Shown piece after piece: positions 25,967 through 35,382 of a stretch of DNA of 64,000 bases. The notes beneath the pieces are model-generated. The model did no database searches. It saw only the letters and a program-made list of their open reading frames with translations, and was not told the DNA's origin. How positions within the stretch are numbered: position 1 is the first letter of the stretch; every line of letters begins with the position of its first letter. A program made the translations under genes and the position numbers. Location of the stretch: NCBI GenBank assembly GCA_028818795.1, contig JAPPND010000153.1, forward strand, positions 1 through 64,000, written 5' to 3'. Source of the stretch: Gammaproteobacteria bacterium (GTDB lineage Bacteria > Pseudomonadota > Gammaproteobacteria > Pseudomonadales > Azotimanducaceae).

Positions 25967-27355
25967 ATGAGATACGTGTCGACGCGGGGCGACACCGTGC
26001 CCATGCCCTTCTCGCAAGCGGTGCTGACCGGCCTCGCGCCCGACGGCGGCCTCTTGGTGCCGGAACGGTTTCCCGACGTGGCCGACAAGCTCGACGCGTG
26101 GCGTGAACTCTCCTACGTCGAGTTGGCCCAGGAGATATTCCGGCTCTATGTCGACGACATTCCGGCCGCTGATCTCGACGCCATCGTGGCGGACGCCTTC
26201 ACCGCCTTCGACCACCCGGACATCGTGCCGCTCGTGGATCTCGGCGACTTCAAGGTGCTGGAGCTATTCCACGGGCCGACGTTGTCGTTCAAGGACGTCG
26301 CCCTGCAGACTCTCGGGCGCGTGTTCGACTACCTGCTCGGGAAGTCGGGCCAGCATCTGAACATCGTCGGCGCCACGAGCGGCGATACCGGCAGCGCCGC
26401 CATCTACGGGGTGCGCGGCCGCGAGAACCTGAGCATCTTCGTGCTCTATCCCAACGGGGGCACGAGCGCGCTCCAGGAACTGCAGATGACCGCGGTTCCC
26501 GACGCCAACGTGCACTGTCTCGCCATCGACGGCAGCTTCGACGACTGCCAGTCGATACTCAAATCGACCTTCGGCGACCTCGCATTCAAGGCCCGGCATC
26601 GTCTCGGCGCCGTCAACTCGATCAACTGGGCGCGTGTACTGGCGCAGATGTCGTACTACGTCCATGTCTGCCTGCGCTCCGAGGGGCCTGCGGTATTCGC
26701 GGTCCCGACCGGCAACTTCGGCAATATCTTCGCCGCCATCGCGGTGCGCGGCATGGGCGTGCCCATCGGACGCTTCGTGCTCGCCACCAACGACAACGAC
26801 ATCCTGGCGAGGTTCTTCCGGACGGGCGTCTACCGGCGCGGCGCGGTGCACCAGACCATCAGCCCGTCCATGGACATCCAGGTCGCGAGCAATCTGGAAC
26901 GGTTCCTGTGGCTGCGCTTCGGCCGGAATCCGGAGCGGGTCAAGCGGTTCATGGCCGAATTCGCCACGTCGGGCGAAGCCGCCGTAGTGGATGGCAAGGG
27001 GGTCGACGACAGCGTCGATGCCGTGGCCGTGGCCGAAACCGATACCAGGACCGCGATGCGGGACATCCACCGGCGCTACGGCTACGTCGCAGACCCGCAC
27101 AGCGCCGTCGGCATCGAGGCGGCACGTCGCGTCGCATCAAAGACCCCCGACGGGACAAAGCCGGTATGCATCGCCACGGCCCATCCCGCCAAGTTCCCGG
27201 ACGCCGTCATCGAGGCCATCGGCTCAAGCGCCCGAGACGCTGCCCGCCATCCTCGCCTAGACTGTCTCGACGCCGCCTCCGCGAGACGCGCGGTTCTCCC
27301 GGCGGACATCGAAGCGGTCAAAAACTACATAGGCGACCACGCGAGCCGACAATGA
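25967..27355 (+). CDS. thrC: threonine synthase
   Basis: The 462-residue enzyme converts O-phospho-L-homoserine to L-threonine using PLP. It starts MRYVSTRGDTVPMPFSQAVLTG, a classical ThrC start. The PLP lysine is in LSFKDVALQTLGRVF (around residue 105), the phosphate-binding loop is ATSGDTGSAAI, and AVPTGNFGNIFA follows. Length matches the gammaproteobacterial, yeast-like class. The downstream methyltransferase gene overlaps its stop by ATGA, so the pair is co-translated. No other threonine pathway gene is in view. Confidence 0.95.
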   Translation: MRYVSTRGDTVPMPFSQAVLTGLAPDGGLLVPERFPDVADKLDAWRELSYVELAQEIFRLYVDDIPAADLDAIVADAFTAFDHPDIVPLVDLGDFKVLELFHGPTLSFKDVALQTLGRVFDYLLGKSGQHLNIVGATSGDTGSAAIYGVRGRENLSIFVLYPNGGTSALQELQMTAVPDANVHCLAIDGSFDDCQSILKSTFGDLAFKARHRLGAVNSINWARVLAQMSYYVHVCLRSEGPAVFAVPTGNFGNIFAAIAVRGMGVPIGRFVLATNDNDILARFFRTGVYRRGAVHQTISPSMDIQVASNLERFLWLRFGRNPERVKRFMAEFATSGEAAVVDGKGVDDSVDAVAVAETDTRTAMRDIHRRYGYVADPHSAVGIEAARRVASKTPDGTKPVCIATAHPAKFPDAVIEAIGSSARDAARHPRLDCLDAASARRAVLPADIEAVKNYIGDHASRQ

Positions 27356-28353
27356 TCCTCGACGACAAGCTTGCCGCCGGCGACGTCATCGTCCTCGACG
27401 GCGCCATCGGCTCCGAAATCGACCGCCTCGGCGGGAAAATGGATCTCGCCGCGTGGTGCGGCGTGGCCAACTGGACGCATCCCGACACGGTGCGTCGGGT
27501 GCACGAGTCCTACCTCGAAGCGGGCGCCGACGTGATCACGGCCAACACCTTCGCGACCTGCCGGCATGTGCTGGAAGCCGCCGGCTACGGCGCCGAGACG
27601 GTCGCCATCAACCGCCGTGCCGTCGAACTCGCCCGGCAAGCGCTGGAAAACGTGGCACCGGACCGACCGGTGGCGATCGCCGGTTCGATGTCGAACAACG
27701 TGGCCTGGCTCCCCGGCACGGTCGGCCCCGATCCGGCGTACGAGCCGACCCCCGAACAGGAGGCCGCGAACTACCGGGAAATGGCGGATACCCTCGCCGA
27801 AGCGGGATGCGATCTGCTCGTCATGGAAATGATGACGGACCTGGAGCACGCGGGCCGCGTCACCGAAGCCGCGCTGGCCACCGGATTGCCGGTGTGGACG
27901 GGCATCAGCACCAGCCAAGGACCGGACGGCAGGATGCTTGGCTGGAACATCGCCCAAGAGGAGGCGGATGGCAGGCTTGCAGAGGACTTCGAACAGGGAG
28001 CGACGTTGCCGCTCGAGACGATCATCGACGCGCTCTCGGCACTCCGTCCCCAGGCAATGGGCATCATGCACAGCTCGCTGCCCTCCACGACGCCCGGGCT
28101 CGCCGCGTTGTTCGAACGATGGAGCGGGCCGGTCATGGCCTACCCCGAAGCCACGGGTTTCGACGCCGAGACCCGTCGGCACATGGGCACGGTCCCGGTG
28201 GATGTCTTCGCCGAGCACTGCCGCGGCTGGGTAGAGAAGGGCGTTCAGATCATCGGCGGCTGCTGCGGGACGACCGTCCACCACATCCGGGCGATGGTGG
28301 AGTCGTTGCCCGAGCGGCCCGGGCCACGCCCATTCGAATTAGCGTCGTCATAG
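27352..28353 (+). CDS. homocysteine S-methyltransferase family protein
   Basis: The 333-residue protein is a TIM-barrel methyltransferase. ILLDGAIGSE-like VLDGAIGSEIDRLGG opens it, DVITANTFATCRHVLE carries the first zinc Cys, and VQIIGGCCGTTVHHI provides the two adjacent Cys ligands. The family (MetH N-terminal/Mmum/BhmT) moves a methyl group from S-methylmethionine, betaine or another donor to homocysteine. The donor cannot be read from sequence. The start overlaps thrC by ATGA. Coupling to thrC fits aspartate-family amino-acid metabolism, since homoserine feeds both threonine and methionine. Confidence 0.88.
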   Translation: MILDDKLAAGDVIVLDGAIGSEIDRLGGKMDLAAWCGVANWTHPDTVRRVHESYLEAGADVITANTFATCRHVLEAAGYGAETVAINRRAVELARQALENVAPDRPVAIAGSMSNNVAWLPGTVGPDPAYEPTPEQEAANYREMADTLAEAGCDLLVMEMMTDLEHAGRVTEAALATGLPVWTGISTSQGPDGRMLGWNIAQEEADGRLAEDFEQGATLPLETIIDALSALRPQAMGIMHSSLPSTTPGLAALFERWSGPVMAYPEATGFDAETRRHMGTVPVDVFAEHCRGWVEKGVQIIGGCCGTTVHHIRAMVESLPERPGPRPFELASS

Positions 28354-28681
28354 AGTCCGGGGATGAGGGCCGCCCTCCCCTCGGATAGCTGACCGAGTCG
28401 CCCCACGGGATCCCAACCGGCGAGTCCCGCCGCCAAGGTCGGCAATGCCGCCAATGCCAAGATGGCGGCAGCGAAATGGAAAAGACTGCCCTAGCGTGAC
28501 GCCCACCGGCCGGGCGGCTCGAAGGCGCCCTGCCAGGCACCGACACGCTGGCGTTGCGCCTCGTCTTGGAGCGTGCCCATGTACATCCCGCCATCGCCGT
28601 CCGTGAACGCAAAGCCGACCGCCACCATTCTCGCCTGGAGACTGTTCTCGTTGTAGAAGCCCTCCACGGCAAGAAAAGGCT
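28354..28681. other. non-genic stretch with a possible frameshifted remnant
   Basis: The minus-strand frame 28491-28690 reads KPFLAVEGFYNENSLQARMV and MYMGTLQDEAQRQRVGAW with GC-rich third positions, but has no proper start. It follows the end of the membrane protein gene at 28682 in a different frame. It may be the out-of-frame 3' part of that gene or of a lost one. Further left, a hydrophobic run (LALAALPTLAAGLAGW) in the same frame lies after a stop. Confidence 0.35.
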
Positions 28682-29176
28682 TCAGTTCCAAAGCAGCATG
28701 GATGACCCCGACAGCAGTGCGAACGGACGCAGGTTGCCGGCCTCGAATACATCCAGCACGGGCGGATCGAGGCGGAATATCTCGCGGGCAAGGGTCGCCG
28801 TGAGGTCGTCGTCGCCCAGTGCGCCGTCGAGCATCCGCAGGCGCGCCGCCGTCAGCCACAACATCAACCACGCGAATACCAGGCAGCCGATGGGCAGCAC
28901 CGAGACAGGAATGCTGTATTCGCCAACGGACACCGACCCCTGGGCCGCGCCGCCGAGATTGGCCAGCGAGGCGAGGAAGATGGTCAGCAGCGTCCCGATC
29001 ATCGAAATCCAGAACAGCTTGGAGAGCGCCTTGATCGCCCGCAGGAGTGCTTCCACCGGAAGTGTCAGCGGGCTGATGCCGGCATAGTCCACGCTGCGCA
29101 GCCCGGGATCGGATCGCGGCTCCGGCTCGGCCGCCTGCCGGCCCGAGTCGTCTGTGCGCGAAGGTCGCTCAGTCAT
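28682..29176 (-). CDS. small integral membrane protein, possibly C-terminally truncated
   Basis: The protein has 164 residues from the ATG at 29176. A Pro/Arg-rich soluble N terminus is followed by LFWISMIGTLLTIFLASLAN and SVLPIGCLVFAWLMLWLTAA as transmembrane segments, a soluble segment (LDGALGDDDLTATLAREIFR), and a final hydrophobic ALLSGSSMLLWN. It begins 5 bp after the yigB-like gene and is probably the last gene of that operon. The abrupt end within a hydrophobic run, with plausible coding sequence continuing in another frame, suggests loss of the original C terminus. No family is recognised. Confidence 0.55.
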   Translation of the reverse strand: MTERPSRTDDSGRQAAEPEPRSDPGLRSVDYAGISPLTLPVEALLRAIKALSKLFWISMIGTLLTIFLASLANLGGAAQGSVSVGEYSIPVSVLPIGCLVFAWLMLWLTAARLRMLDGALGDDDLTATLAREIFRLDPPVLDVFEAGNLRPFALLSGSSMLLWN

Positions 29177-29181
29177 TGCCC

Positions 29182-29880
29182 TCAAGCCATCCGAGATTCC
29201 ACGTCCGCAAGAGCGGCGGGCAATTGCGTGAGGCTGGTCACGGTCGCGGTGGCATCGGGTTTCGCGTCCGAACCGACGAGATTGACCCACACCGTCGCCA
29301 TTCCCGCCGCGGTGGCACCTTGGACGTCATCGATCTCGTGATCGCCGATGTGCACGGCCTCCCCCGGCGACACGCCAGCGTGGACCATTGCGCGTTCGAA
29401 CATTGCCGTGTGGGGCTTGCTCGCACCCACGTCCGCCGCGCAGTAGCCGAACGAGAAATAGCGATCGAGGCCGAGCCGCGCGAAGTCGGCGTTGCCGTTG
29501 GTAAGCGACGCCAAGGTGTACGAGCCGGATAGCGTGTCCAAGACATCCAGCGCGCCGGCGAAGAAATCGATGCGGTGGCGCCAGTCCAGGAACTCGGCGA
29601 ACGCGCCGGCCGCCAATTCCGCGGCCCTCGACCGCGAATAGCCGCAGTGTTCGATGGTCTCGGTGAGCACCCGCTCACGCAGCAGCGATATGTCGTGCAC
29701 GATGCCGGGATTGTCGGCGATGACGCCGTCGCGAAGGGCGGCATGGTCCTCCTTCGCCAAACGCTGGTATTCCGGGACGCGCGGCCGCAGCCAGTCCCGC
29801 ATTCGACGCTCGGCGCGACCGATCACCACGTCGACGCTCCACAGGGTGTTGTCGAGATCGAAGGTGACGAGCCGAATCAC
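29182..29880 (-). CDS. yigB: HAD-superfamily hydrolase, YigB-like
   Basis: This 232-residue phosphatase has HAD motif I in VTFDLDNTLW, motif II in LASLTNGNAD, the motif III Lys in GASKPHTAMFERA, and motif IV in HIGDHEIDDVQGA. In E. coli the yigB gene follows xerC in the dapF-yigA-xerC-yigB operon and encodes an FMN phosphatase. The position here is identical, and the GTG start overlaps the xerC stop (GTGA), which supports the name. Substrate use is from knowledge of the E. coli protein, not from this sequence. Confidence 0.88.
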   Translation of the reverse strand: MIRLVTFDLDNTLWSVDVVIGRAERRMRDWLRPRVPEYQRLAKEDHAALRDGVIADNPGIVHDISLLRERVLTETIEHCGYSRSRAAELAAGAFAEFLDWRHRIDFFAGALDVLDTLSGSYTLASLTNGNADFARLGLDRYFSFGYCAADVGASKPHTAMFERAMVHAGVSPGEAVHIGDHEIDDVQGATAAGMATVWVNLVGSDAKPDATATVTSLTQLPAALADVESRMA

Positions 29881-30815
29881 GGTGTCGACCGACCCTTGTT
29901 CGATGTCGCGGGTTCGCGACGCGCACGGGGGTGTGCGGCGTCGTAGACCTTCGCCAGGTGCTGAAAGTCGAGGTGTGTGTAGACCTGCGTGGTGGAAATG
30001 TCGGCATGGCCCAGGAGTTCCTGCACGGCACGCAGGTCGCCGCTCGACTCCAGGAGGTGGCTGGCGAAACTGTGCCGAAGCAGATGCGGATACAGGCCGT
30101 CGCTGCCTGTCGTGCGCGCGGCGATCTTCTTCAGCCTGAGCTGGACATTCCGCGGCGACATTCGTGGACTCCCGCGACTCGCACCGCCGCGGCTCGTGAA
30201 CAGCGGATCGCGTCCGCTCGCTTCAGGTCTCTTTGCAAGCCAGGCCTCGACCGCGTCGGACGCCGCCTTCCCGATGGGGACCACCCGGGTCTTGTTGCCC
30301 TTTCCGGTGACGGTGACGAACCCGTTGGCCAGATCCAGGTCGCGAATGTCGATATCGACGAGTTCGGCCAGCCGGATGCCGGTGCCGTAGAGCATTTCCA
30401 GCATGGCGCGGTCGCGCACCTCGATGGAGGACTCGGCAGGTTCGCTGAACAACCGCGCTGTCTGGTCGGGATCCATGGTCTTCGGCAGTCGTTCCCGCTG
30501 CTTCGGCGCCCGCACGCCGATGGCCGGGTTGGCGCCGACTACCCGGTGCCGGACCAGGTACTCGAAAAAGCTGCGTACGCTCGAGAGGTGTCTGGCGATG
30601 GTTCTCGGCGACAGGCCCCGCGCGTGCAGGGTGCCGGCGAACTCCTTGACATGGTGGGATTTGACTCGCGGTGCCGGAATTCCACCCGAATCCCCGACGA
30701 ATCGCGCAAGGTCCCGGCGATACGCGGCCACCGTGTGCTCGGAGGCGCGTCGTTCCACCACGAGATGGGTGAGAAACCGTTCGACATCGGCGTCCATGCC
30801 GACCTCCGTGTTCAT
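29877..30815 (-). CDS. xerC: tyrosine recombinase XerC
   Basis: The 312-residue protein has the N-terminal SAM-like core-binding domain (FLTHLVVERRASEHTVAAYR) and the catalytic domain. Active-site residues are seen in YGTGIRLAELVDI (first Arg), HLLRHSFASHLL (His and second Arg), LGHADISTTQVYTH (the HxxR-class His and nucleophilic Tyr) and the intervening GKGNKTR (Lys). XerC with XerD resolves chromosome dimers at dif. The operon context between the DUF484 gene and yigB matches E. coli xerC rather than an integron or phage integrase. It contains no unusual insertions. Confidence 0.94.
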   Translation of the reverse strand: MNTEVGMDADVERFLTHLVVERRASEHTVAAYRRDLARFVGDSGGIPAPRVKSHHVKEFAGTLHARGLSPRTIARHLSSVRSFFEYLVRHRVVGANPAIGVRAPKQRERLPKTMDPDQTARLFSEPAESSIEVRDRAMLEMLYGTGIRLAELVDIDIRDLDLANGFVTVTGKGNKTRVVPIGKAASDAVEAWLAKRPEASGRDPLFTSRGGASRGSPRMSPRNVQLRLKKIAARTTGSDGLYPHLLRHSFASHLLESSGDLRAVQELLGHADISTTQVYTHLDFQHLAKVYDAAHPRARREPATSNKGRSTP

Positions 30816-30852
30816 CCCGCCGCGTGGCTAGGCCGGATTCGGCGCCGATGCG

Positions 30853-31587
30853 TCAAATCCGTTGAACTCCCAGGCGTACCAGCGTCCGCGACAGCACGTC
30901 CCCGATGTAGAGCAGGAACACCTTGCCCATGTCGGGCGAGAACCGCTGTGGATCCCAGGATCCGACGGCCAAGGTCGCGTTGAGACCATCCGAGCGCAAC
31001 GGCACGATGGCGATGGATCCGACCGCGTCGAGGGAACTGTCCGGAAACAGAGCCGCGTACTCCTCCGGCCGATGCGCGGCGCATAGGGGAAGCGTGTGAT
31101 CGAACAGCTGCGGGAGCGGAGGCGGTTCGCCGTCGGCGACTCCCGTCAAGTGATCGAGGCCCGTCGGCGGCGACCATCCTTCGACGAAACAGGTCGCATG
31201 GTCGGCGTCGAAGCCATCGACCAGGCAGCGCGCCAGCACCTCGTCGAGGCTCGCCAAGTCGGGCGCATCCATCAGCGCAAGGGTGAAGGTCGTGGTGCGG
31301 GAGAACACGCGGTCGTTTGCATCCGCGTTCTCGAGCAGCGTCGTCAACTGTTCACGCAGGTTCTTGTTGCGTCCACGCAACGCGATGACCTGCCGTTCGA
31401 GCAGCGATATGGCGTCGCCGGAATCGGCGGGCAGCTCCACCTCGGAGAGCACGTCCGGGCGTCGGACGAAGAAGTCCGGGTGTTCGGCGAGGAACGCCGC
31501 CACCGTCTCGTCGTCCAAAGCCGCTTCGAGCGGCTTCGTGCCCTGGGCTGCTGTCCCGGGCGAAGGCCCTCGATCAGGAACGGTCAT
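30853..31587 (-). CDS. DUF484-family protein (YigA-like)
   Basis: The 244-residue protein has the DUF484 pattern. An N-terminal helix-rich segment includes VAAFLAEHPDFFVRRPDVLS, and ISLLERQVIALRGRNKNLREQL forms a coiled coil. A GAF-like domain follows, ending RFSPDMGKVFLLYIGDVLSR. Genes of this family sit between dapF and xerC in many gammaproteobacteria; the function is unknown, though a GAF sensor role is proposed. The ATG (31587) overlaps the dapF stop as ATGA, so the genes are translationally coupled. Confidence 0.86.
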   Translation of the reverse strand: MTVPDRGPSPGTAAQGTKPLEAALDDETVAAFLAEHPDFFVRRPDVLSEVELPADSGDAISLLERQVIALRGRNKNLREQLTTLLENADANDRVFSRTTTFTLALMDAPDLASLDEVLARCLVDGFDADHATCFVEGWSPPTGLDHLTGVADGEPPPLPQLFDHTLPLCAAHRPEEYAALFPDSSLDAVGSIAIVPLRSDGLNATLAVGSWDPQRFSPDMGKVFLLYIGDVLSRTLVRLGVQRI

Positions 31588-32414
31588 AGTTCGATTCGCC
31601 CGGTGTAGACAAACTGCGTCGGCCCCGAAAGTGTAGCGGGCGAGCCGTGCCCTTGCCATTCGAGGCGAATCTTGCCCCCCGGCACCGAGATCTTCGCGCG
31701 CGGACCGAACCGGTCGTGCAGGCGGGCGGCAACCATGGCCGCACAGGCGCCCGTTCCGCAGGCACGGGTCTCCCCTGCCCCCCGCTCGTACACCCTCAGC
31801 CGTCCGAAGCGCCGGTCCACAACCTGCAGAAACCCGACGTTGACCTGCTCGGGGAAGCGTTCGTGATGCTGCAGGGCGCTCCCGATGCCCTCGACATCGG
31901 CCCGGGACACGTTGTCGACGAATACCACCGCATGCGGATTGCCCATCGACACCGGCGTCACCTCTACGCAATCTCCGCCCAAGTCGATGACATAGGAGGT
32001 CGCCGCCTCGTCCGCCAGGAACGGCACGATGGCGGGTTCCGTGCTCGGCACGCCCATGCCCACCCGCACCTGTCCGCCGTCCTGCAATTCGGTGCGAATG
32101 CTCCCGGCTGCGGTTTCGAGGATCAGATCTCGTTTGACGGTGAGTTCCTCCCCGACCACGAACCGTGCAAAGCAGCGTGCGCCGTTCCCGCACTGCTCCG
32201 CCTCCGAACCGTCGGCATTGAAGATGCGCATCCGGAAGTCGGCGTCGGGATCGCTAGGCGGCAGAACGGCGAGCAACTGGTCGAAGCCCACGCCCGTGCG
32301 ACGGTCGCTCCACGTTCGAATCTGAACGGGCGTCGGCATGCCCCGCTGCGTGACCAGGTCGACGACCATGAAGTCGTTGCCGAGGCCATGCATCTTGGCG
32401 AAGCGAAGCTTCAT
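31584..32414 (-). CDS. dapF: diaminopimelate epimerase
   Basis: The 276-residue enzyme interconverts LL- and meso-diaminopimelate for lysine and peptidoglycan synthesis. It begins MKLRFAKMHGLGNDFMVVDL. It has both catalytic cysteines: SEAEQCGNGARCFARF (first) and GAGETRACGTGACA (second). Family length and motifs are complete. It lies in the lysA-dapF-DUF484-xerC-yigB operon, an order shared with Pseudomonas and Escherichia. A 64-bp gap separates it from lysA. Confidence 0.96.
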   Translation of the reverse strand: MKLRFAKMHGLGNDFMVVDLVTQRGMPTPVQIRTWSDRRTGVGFDQLLAVLPPSDPDADFRMRIFNADGSEAEQCGNGARCFARFVVGEELTVKRDLILETAAGSIRTELQDGGQVRVGMGVPSTEPAIVPFLADEAATSYVIDLGGDCVEVTPVSMGNPHAVVFVDNVSRADVEGIGSALQHHERFPEQVNVGFLQVVDRRFGRLRVYERGAGETRACGTGACAAMVAARLHDRFGPRAKISVPGGKIRLEWQGHGSPATLSGPTQFVYTGRIEL

Positions 32415-32478
32415 CGACCTAGATTGCCGCGCGCTACCGATCTACCCCCATTATACGGCCAGCGCGATCGGGACCCGG

Positions 32479-33726
32479 CTAGCCGAACGTCTCCGGGCGG
32501 AGCAGGTCGCTGATCGTCTCCCGTCGCCGCACCAAGGCAAACCCGTCGCCGTCCACCAGCACCTCGGCGGCGCGGGGGCGCGTGTTGTAGTTCGAACTCT
32601 GCGCGAAGCCGTACGCGCCTGCGGTTCGTACGGCGAGCAAGTCGCCTTCGTTCAGCGCGAGTTCGCGGTCGAGAGCCAGGAAGTCGCCGGTCTCGCAGAT
32701 CGGACCCACGATGTCCCAACGCCTAAGCGCACCGCCGTTCTCGGCCACCGGCTCGACGGCATGCCAAGCTTGGTACAACGCCGGGCGAATCAGGTCGTTC
32801 ATCGCCGCGTCCACGACGGCAATGTTGCGATGCCCGGGCGCCGGGGCGGGCTTTAGGTATTCCACCCGGGTAAGCAGCACTCCCGCATCGGCGACGAGGC
32901 TTCGACCCGGTTCGACCCGGAGTTGCAGCGGGCGTTCGGCAAGGGTGCGCCGGAGCGCTTCCCCCAGCCTGTCGAGAGCCAGAGCCGGTTCGTTCCCGTA
33001 GGCAACCCCGAAGCCGCCGCCGATGTCGATGTGATCCAAAGCGATGCCTTCCCCGCCCAGGGTGTCCGCCAGTTCGAGCAGCGCCGTGAGAGCTCTCTCG
33101 AACGGCTCCACGTCGGCGATCTGCGAACCGATGTGGCAGTCGATCCCGGCCACCGTGAGGTCGGGGGACGCCCACGCCCGGCGGTAGAGATCCAAGGCTT
33201 GCGCCGGCGGTACGCCGAACTTGCTTTCCTTGAGCCCCGTGGCGATGTAGGGGTGCGTGTCGGCATCCACGTCGGGATTCACGCGAATCGACACCCGCGC
33301 CTTGCGTCCGAGCAGCCGCGTGCGGGCTTCGAGCCGCGCGAGTTCCGAGGCGCTCTCCACGTTGAACGCGTCGATGCCGCACTTGATGCCGAAGTCGATG
33401 TCTGCCGTGGATTTGCCGACGCCGGAGAAGACCACCCGTTCCGGGTCGCCGCCGGCGCGCTGCACCCGTTCGAGTTCGCCCCCGGAGACGATGTCGAAGC
33501 CCGCGCCGAGTTTATTCAGACGGGCAAGGATGGCCAGGTTCGAATTGGCCTTGACGGCATAGCAGATCCGGTGGTCGACGCCGGCGAGGGCGCGATCGAT
33601 CCGGGTGTATTGCTCGCGCACGTTCTGCCACGAATAGACGTAGACGGGCGTGCCCACTGCGGTTGCGATGCGTGCCAGGGGGACGCCTTCCGCGCAGAGT
33701 TGGCCGTCCCTACGCGCGTACCCCAT
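32479..33726 (-). CDS. lysA: diaminopimelate decarboxylase
   Basis: The 415-residue PLP enzyme makes L-lysine from meso-diaminopimelate. The cofactor lysine is in CYAVKANSNLAIL. FSGVGKS, IDCHIGSQI, HIDIGGGFGV, VEPGRSLVADAG and the substrate Cys region ICETGDFLA follow in order. I start at ATG 33726 (MGYARRDGQLCAEGVPLARI), which gives a family-typical N terminus and overlaps lptM by 17 bp. Codons 3-8 coincide with a partial copy of the GTAGGGG repeat (GCGTAGGGACGG), so this N terminus may have been shaped by repeat insertion. Confidence 0.95.
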   Translation of the reverse strand: MGYARRDGQLCAEGVPLARIATAVGTPVYVYSWQNVREQYTRIDRALAGVDHRICYAVKANSNLAILARLNKLGAGFDIVSGGELERVQRAGGDPERVVFSGVGKSTADIDFGIKCGIDAFNVESASELARLEARTRLLGRKARVSIRVNPDVDADTHPYIATGLKESKFGVPPAQALDLYRRAWASPDLTVAGIDCHIGSQIADVEPFERALTALLELADTLGGEGIALDHIDIGGGFGVAYGNEPALALDRLGEALRRTLAERPLQLRVEPGRSLVADAGVLLTRVEYLKPAPAPGHRNIAVVDAAMNDLIRPALYQAWHAVEPVAENGGALRRWDIVGPICETGDFLALDRELALNEGDLLAVRTAGAYGFAQSSNYNTRPRAAEVLVDGDGFALVRRRETISDLLRPETFG

Positions 33727-33856
33727 CCCCCTCTCCGCCAGCGGACGATGCCGTCGCCTGTTCATCGGGCAGCTCGAGAGGCCCCTTCTGTCCGCAGGTC
33801 GCCGCGCTCGCGCAGAACAGCCCAACGAACAGCCAACGCGCAATTCTGGCCCACAT
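33710..33856 (-). CDS. lptM: LptM (YifL)-type small lipoprotein
   Basis: This 48-residue protein has a signal segment (MWARIARWLFVGLFCASAAT) and then Cys21 followed by the family motif GQKGPLELPDE. LptM/YifL lipoproteins carry CGxKGPL right after the lipidated Cys and assist maturation of the LPS transporter LptDE. The gene sits immediately upstream of lysA-dapF, as yifL lies upstream of dapF in E. coli. The lipobox (AAT-C) is weaker than usual. The stop TAG lies in a GCGTAGGGACGG repeat-like sequence and overlaps the lysA start. Confidence 0.85.
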   Translation of the reverse strand: MWARIARWLFVGLFCASAATCGQKGPLELPDEQATASSAGGEGDGVRA

Positions 33857-33866
33857 GCTGACGTTC

Positions 33867-35282
33867 CTAGAGTCGGTGACGGGCGGCCTCGATGGCGGCC
33901 CGAACCGCGGCTGGCGCCGTGCCGCCGAAGTGATCCCGGGCGGCGACGGCCCCGTCCAGGGTGATCGCATCGTAGACATCTTCACCGATTCGATCCGACA
34001 GCCTGGCCAAGTCGTCGAACGGAATCGCCTCCAGGGAAACGCCACGTTCCTCCGCCAGCGACACGACCCGCCCGACGATCTCGTGGGCATCACGGAAGGG
34101 CACGCCCCGGCGGACGAGATAGTCGGCAAGGTCGGTCGCGACGGCGAATCCGACGTCGGCCGCGGCACGCATCGCCTTCGGATCGGGCTCGATCGCGGAC
34201 ACGATGCCCGACATGGCTTCCAGGCAATCGCACAGCGCATCGGCCGAGTCGAACAGCGGTGGCTTGTCCTCCTGGTTGTCGCGGTTGTACGCCAGGGGCT
34301 GGCCCTTCATCAGCACGAGCAGCGCGTTGAGGTCGCCGATGATGCGCCCGCTTTTGCCGCGAATCAGTTCCGCCACGTCCGGGTTCTTCTTCTGCGGCAT
34401 GATGCTCGATCCCGTGCAGTAGGCGTCCGGCAACGTCACGAATCCCCATTGCGGCGACGTCCAGAGCACGAGTTCCTCGCACCATCGGGACAGGTGCACG
34501 GCGGCGAGGCTGGCGGCGGCACAGAACTCGATGGCGTAGTCCCGGTCGCTGACGGCATCCAGGGAATTGGCGCTTGCCGCGTCGAAGCCGAGTTCCGCAG
34601 CCACGGCAAGCCGGTCGATGGGGAACGTCGTGCCGGCGAGCGCCGCGCTGCCCAGCGGCGACACATTGACCCGTTTTCGGCACTCGCGGAAACGCTCCCG
34701 GTCGCGGCATGCCATCTCGAACCACGCCATCAGGTGGTGCGCAAACGTGATGGGTTGAGCGGTCTGCAGGTGCGTCAGCCCCGGCATCACCGTCTCCGTG
34801 TTCTCGCTCGCCAAATCCACCAGGCGGGTCATCAAGTCGGTCAGACGTCCGTCGACGGCGTCGATGCGGTCACGCAGCCATAGTCGGACGTCCGTCGCCA
34901 CCTGGTCGTTGCGGGATCGACCGGTGTGCAGCCGCTTGCCGGCCTCGCCGACGAGTTCGGTGAGCCGCGCTTCGATGTTCATGTGGACGTCTTCCAACGC
35001 CGGGTCCCAGCGGAATTCGCCTCGCTCGATCTCCGCGCGTATCGCGGCCAGACCTCGCACGATGGCGGCCCGGTCGTCGGCGCTCAGTATGCCGGCGGCC
35101 TCAAGGGCGTTGGCGTGGGCGATGGAGCCCTGGATGTCGTGGTGGTACAACCGCCGGTCGACATCCACGGATGCCGTGAAGCGGGCGACGAATTCGGCAG
35201 TGGGCGCCGAGAATCGCCCACCCCACATGCTCGGCTTTGCGCTGTCCTTGTCGGGGTTGCCCGTGTCGCCGTCGTTGGCCAT
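33867..35282 (-). CDS. argH: argininosuccinate lyase
   Basis: The 471-residue enzyme splits argininosuccinate into arginine and fumarate. [20 protein letters not shown] is the characteristic start. [40 protein letters not shown], and the fumarase-superfamily signature [16 protein letters not shown] follow, with all catalytic residues visible. The ATG at 35282 gives the usual length. It is the first gene of the leftward operon with lptM and lysA and is divergent from hemC across 100 bp, the same layout as in Pseudomonas. Confidence 0.96.
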   Translation of the reverse strand: MANDGDTGNPDKDSAKPSMWGGRFSAPTAEFVARFTASVDVDRRLYHHDIQGSIAHANALEAAGILSADDRAAIVRGLAAIRAEIERGEFRWDPALEDVHMNIEARLTELVGEAGKRLHTGRSRNDQVATDVRLWLRDRIDAVDGRLTDLMTRLVDLASENTETVMPGLTHLQTAQPITFAHHLMAWFEMACRDRERFRECRKRVNVSPLGSAALAGTTFPIDRLAVAAELGFDAASANSLDAVSDRDYAIEFCAAASLAAVHLSRWCEELVLWTSPQWGFVTLPDAYCTGSSIMPQKKNPDVAELIRGKSGRIIGDLNALLVLMKGQPLAYNRDNQEDKPPLFDSADALCDCLEAMSGIVSAIEPDPKAMRAAADVGFAVATDLADYLVRRGVPFRDAHEIVGRVVSLAEERGVSLEAIPFDDLARLSDRIGEDVYDAITLDGAVAARDHFGGTAPAAVRAAIEAARHRL

Positions 35283-35382
35283 GGTCGATCCGTCGCTAGC
35301 GGGCTCGCGGAAACCGAGCCGGCGCGCGATTATATCAACGCCCGCTTCGAGCATCGGGCGCTTACCGGTGAAGGAGATCGAC

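Noticed and set aside
28245..28490. Hydrophobic minus-strand segment LALAALPTLAAGLAGW
   Set aside because: It follows a stop, has only TTG starts and overlaps the end of the methyltransferase gene; I could not support a gene.
29877..30815. xerC considered as a phage or island integrase
   Set aside because: Its position in the dapF-DUF484-xerC-yigB operon shows it is the housekeeping recombinase.
33663..34883. Plus-strand open frame of 406 codons
   Set aside because: It is antisense to argH and lysA, which are certain from motifs.
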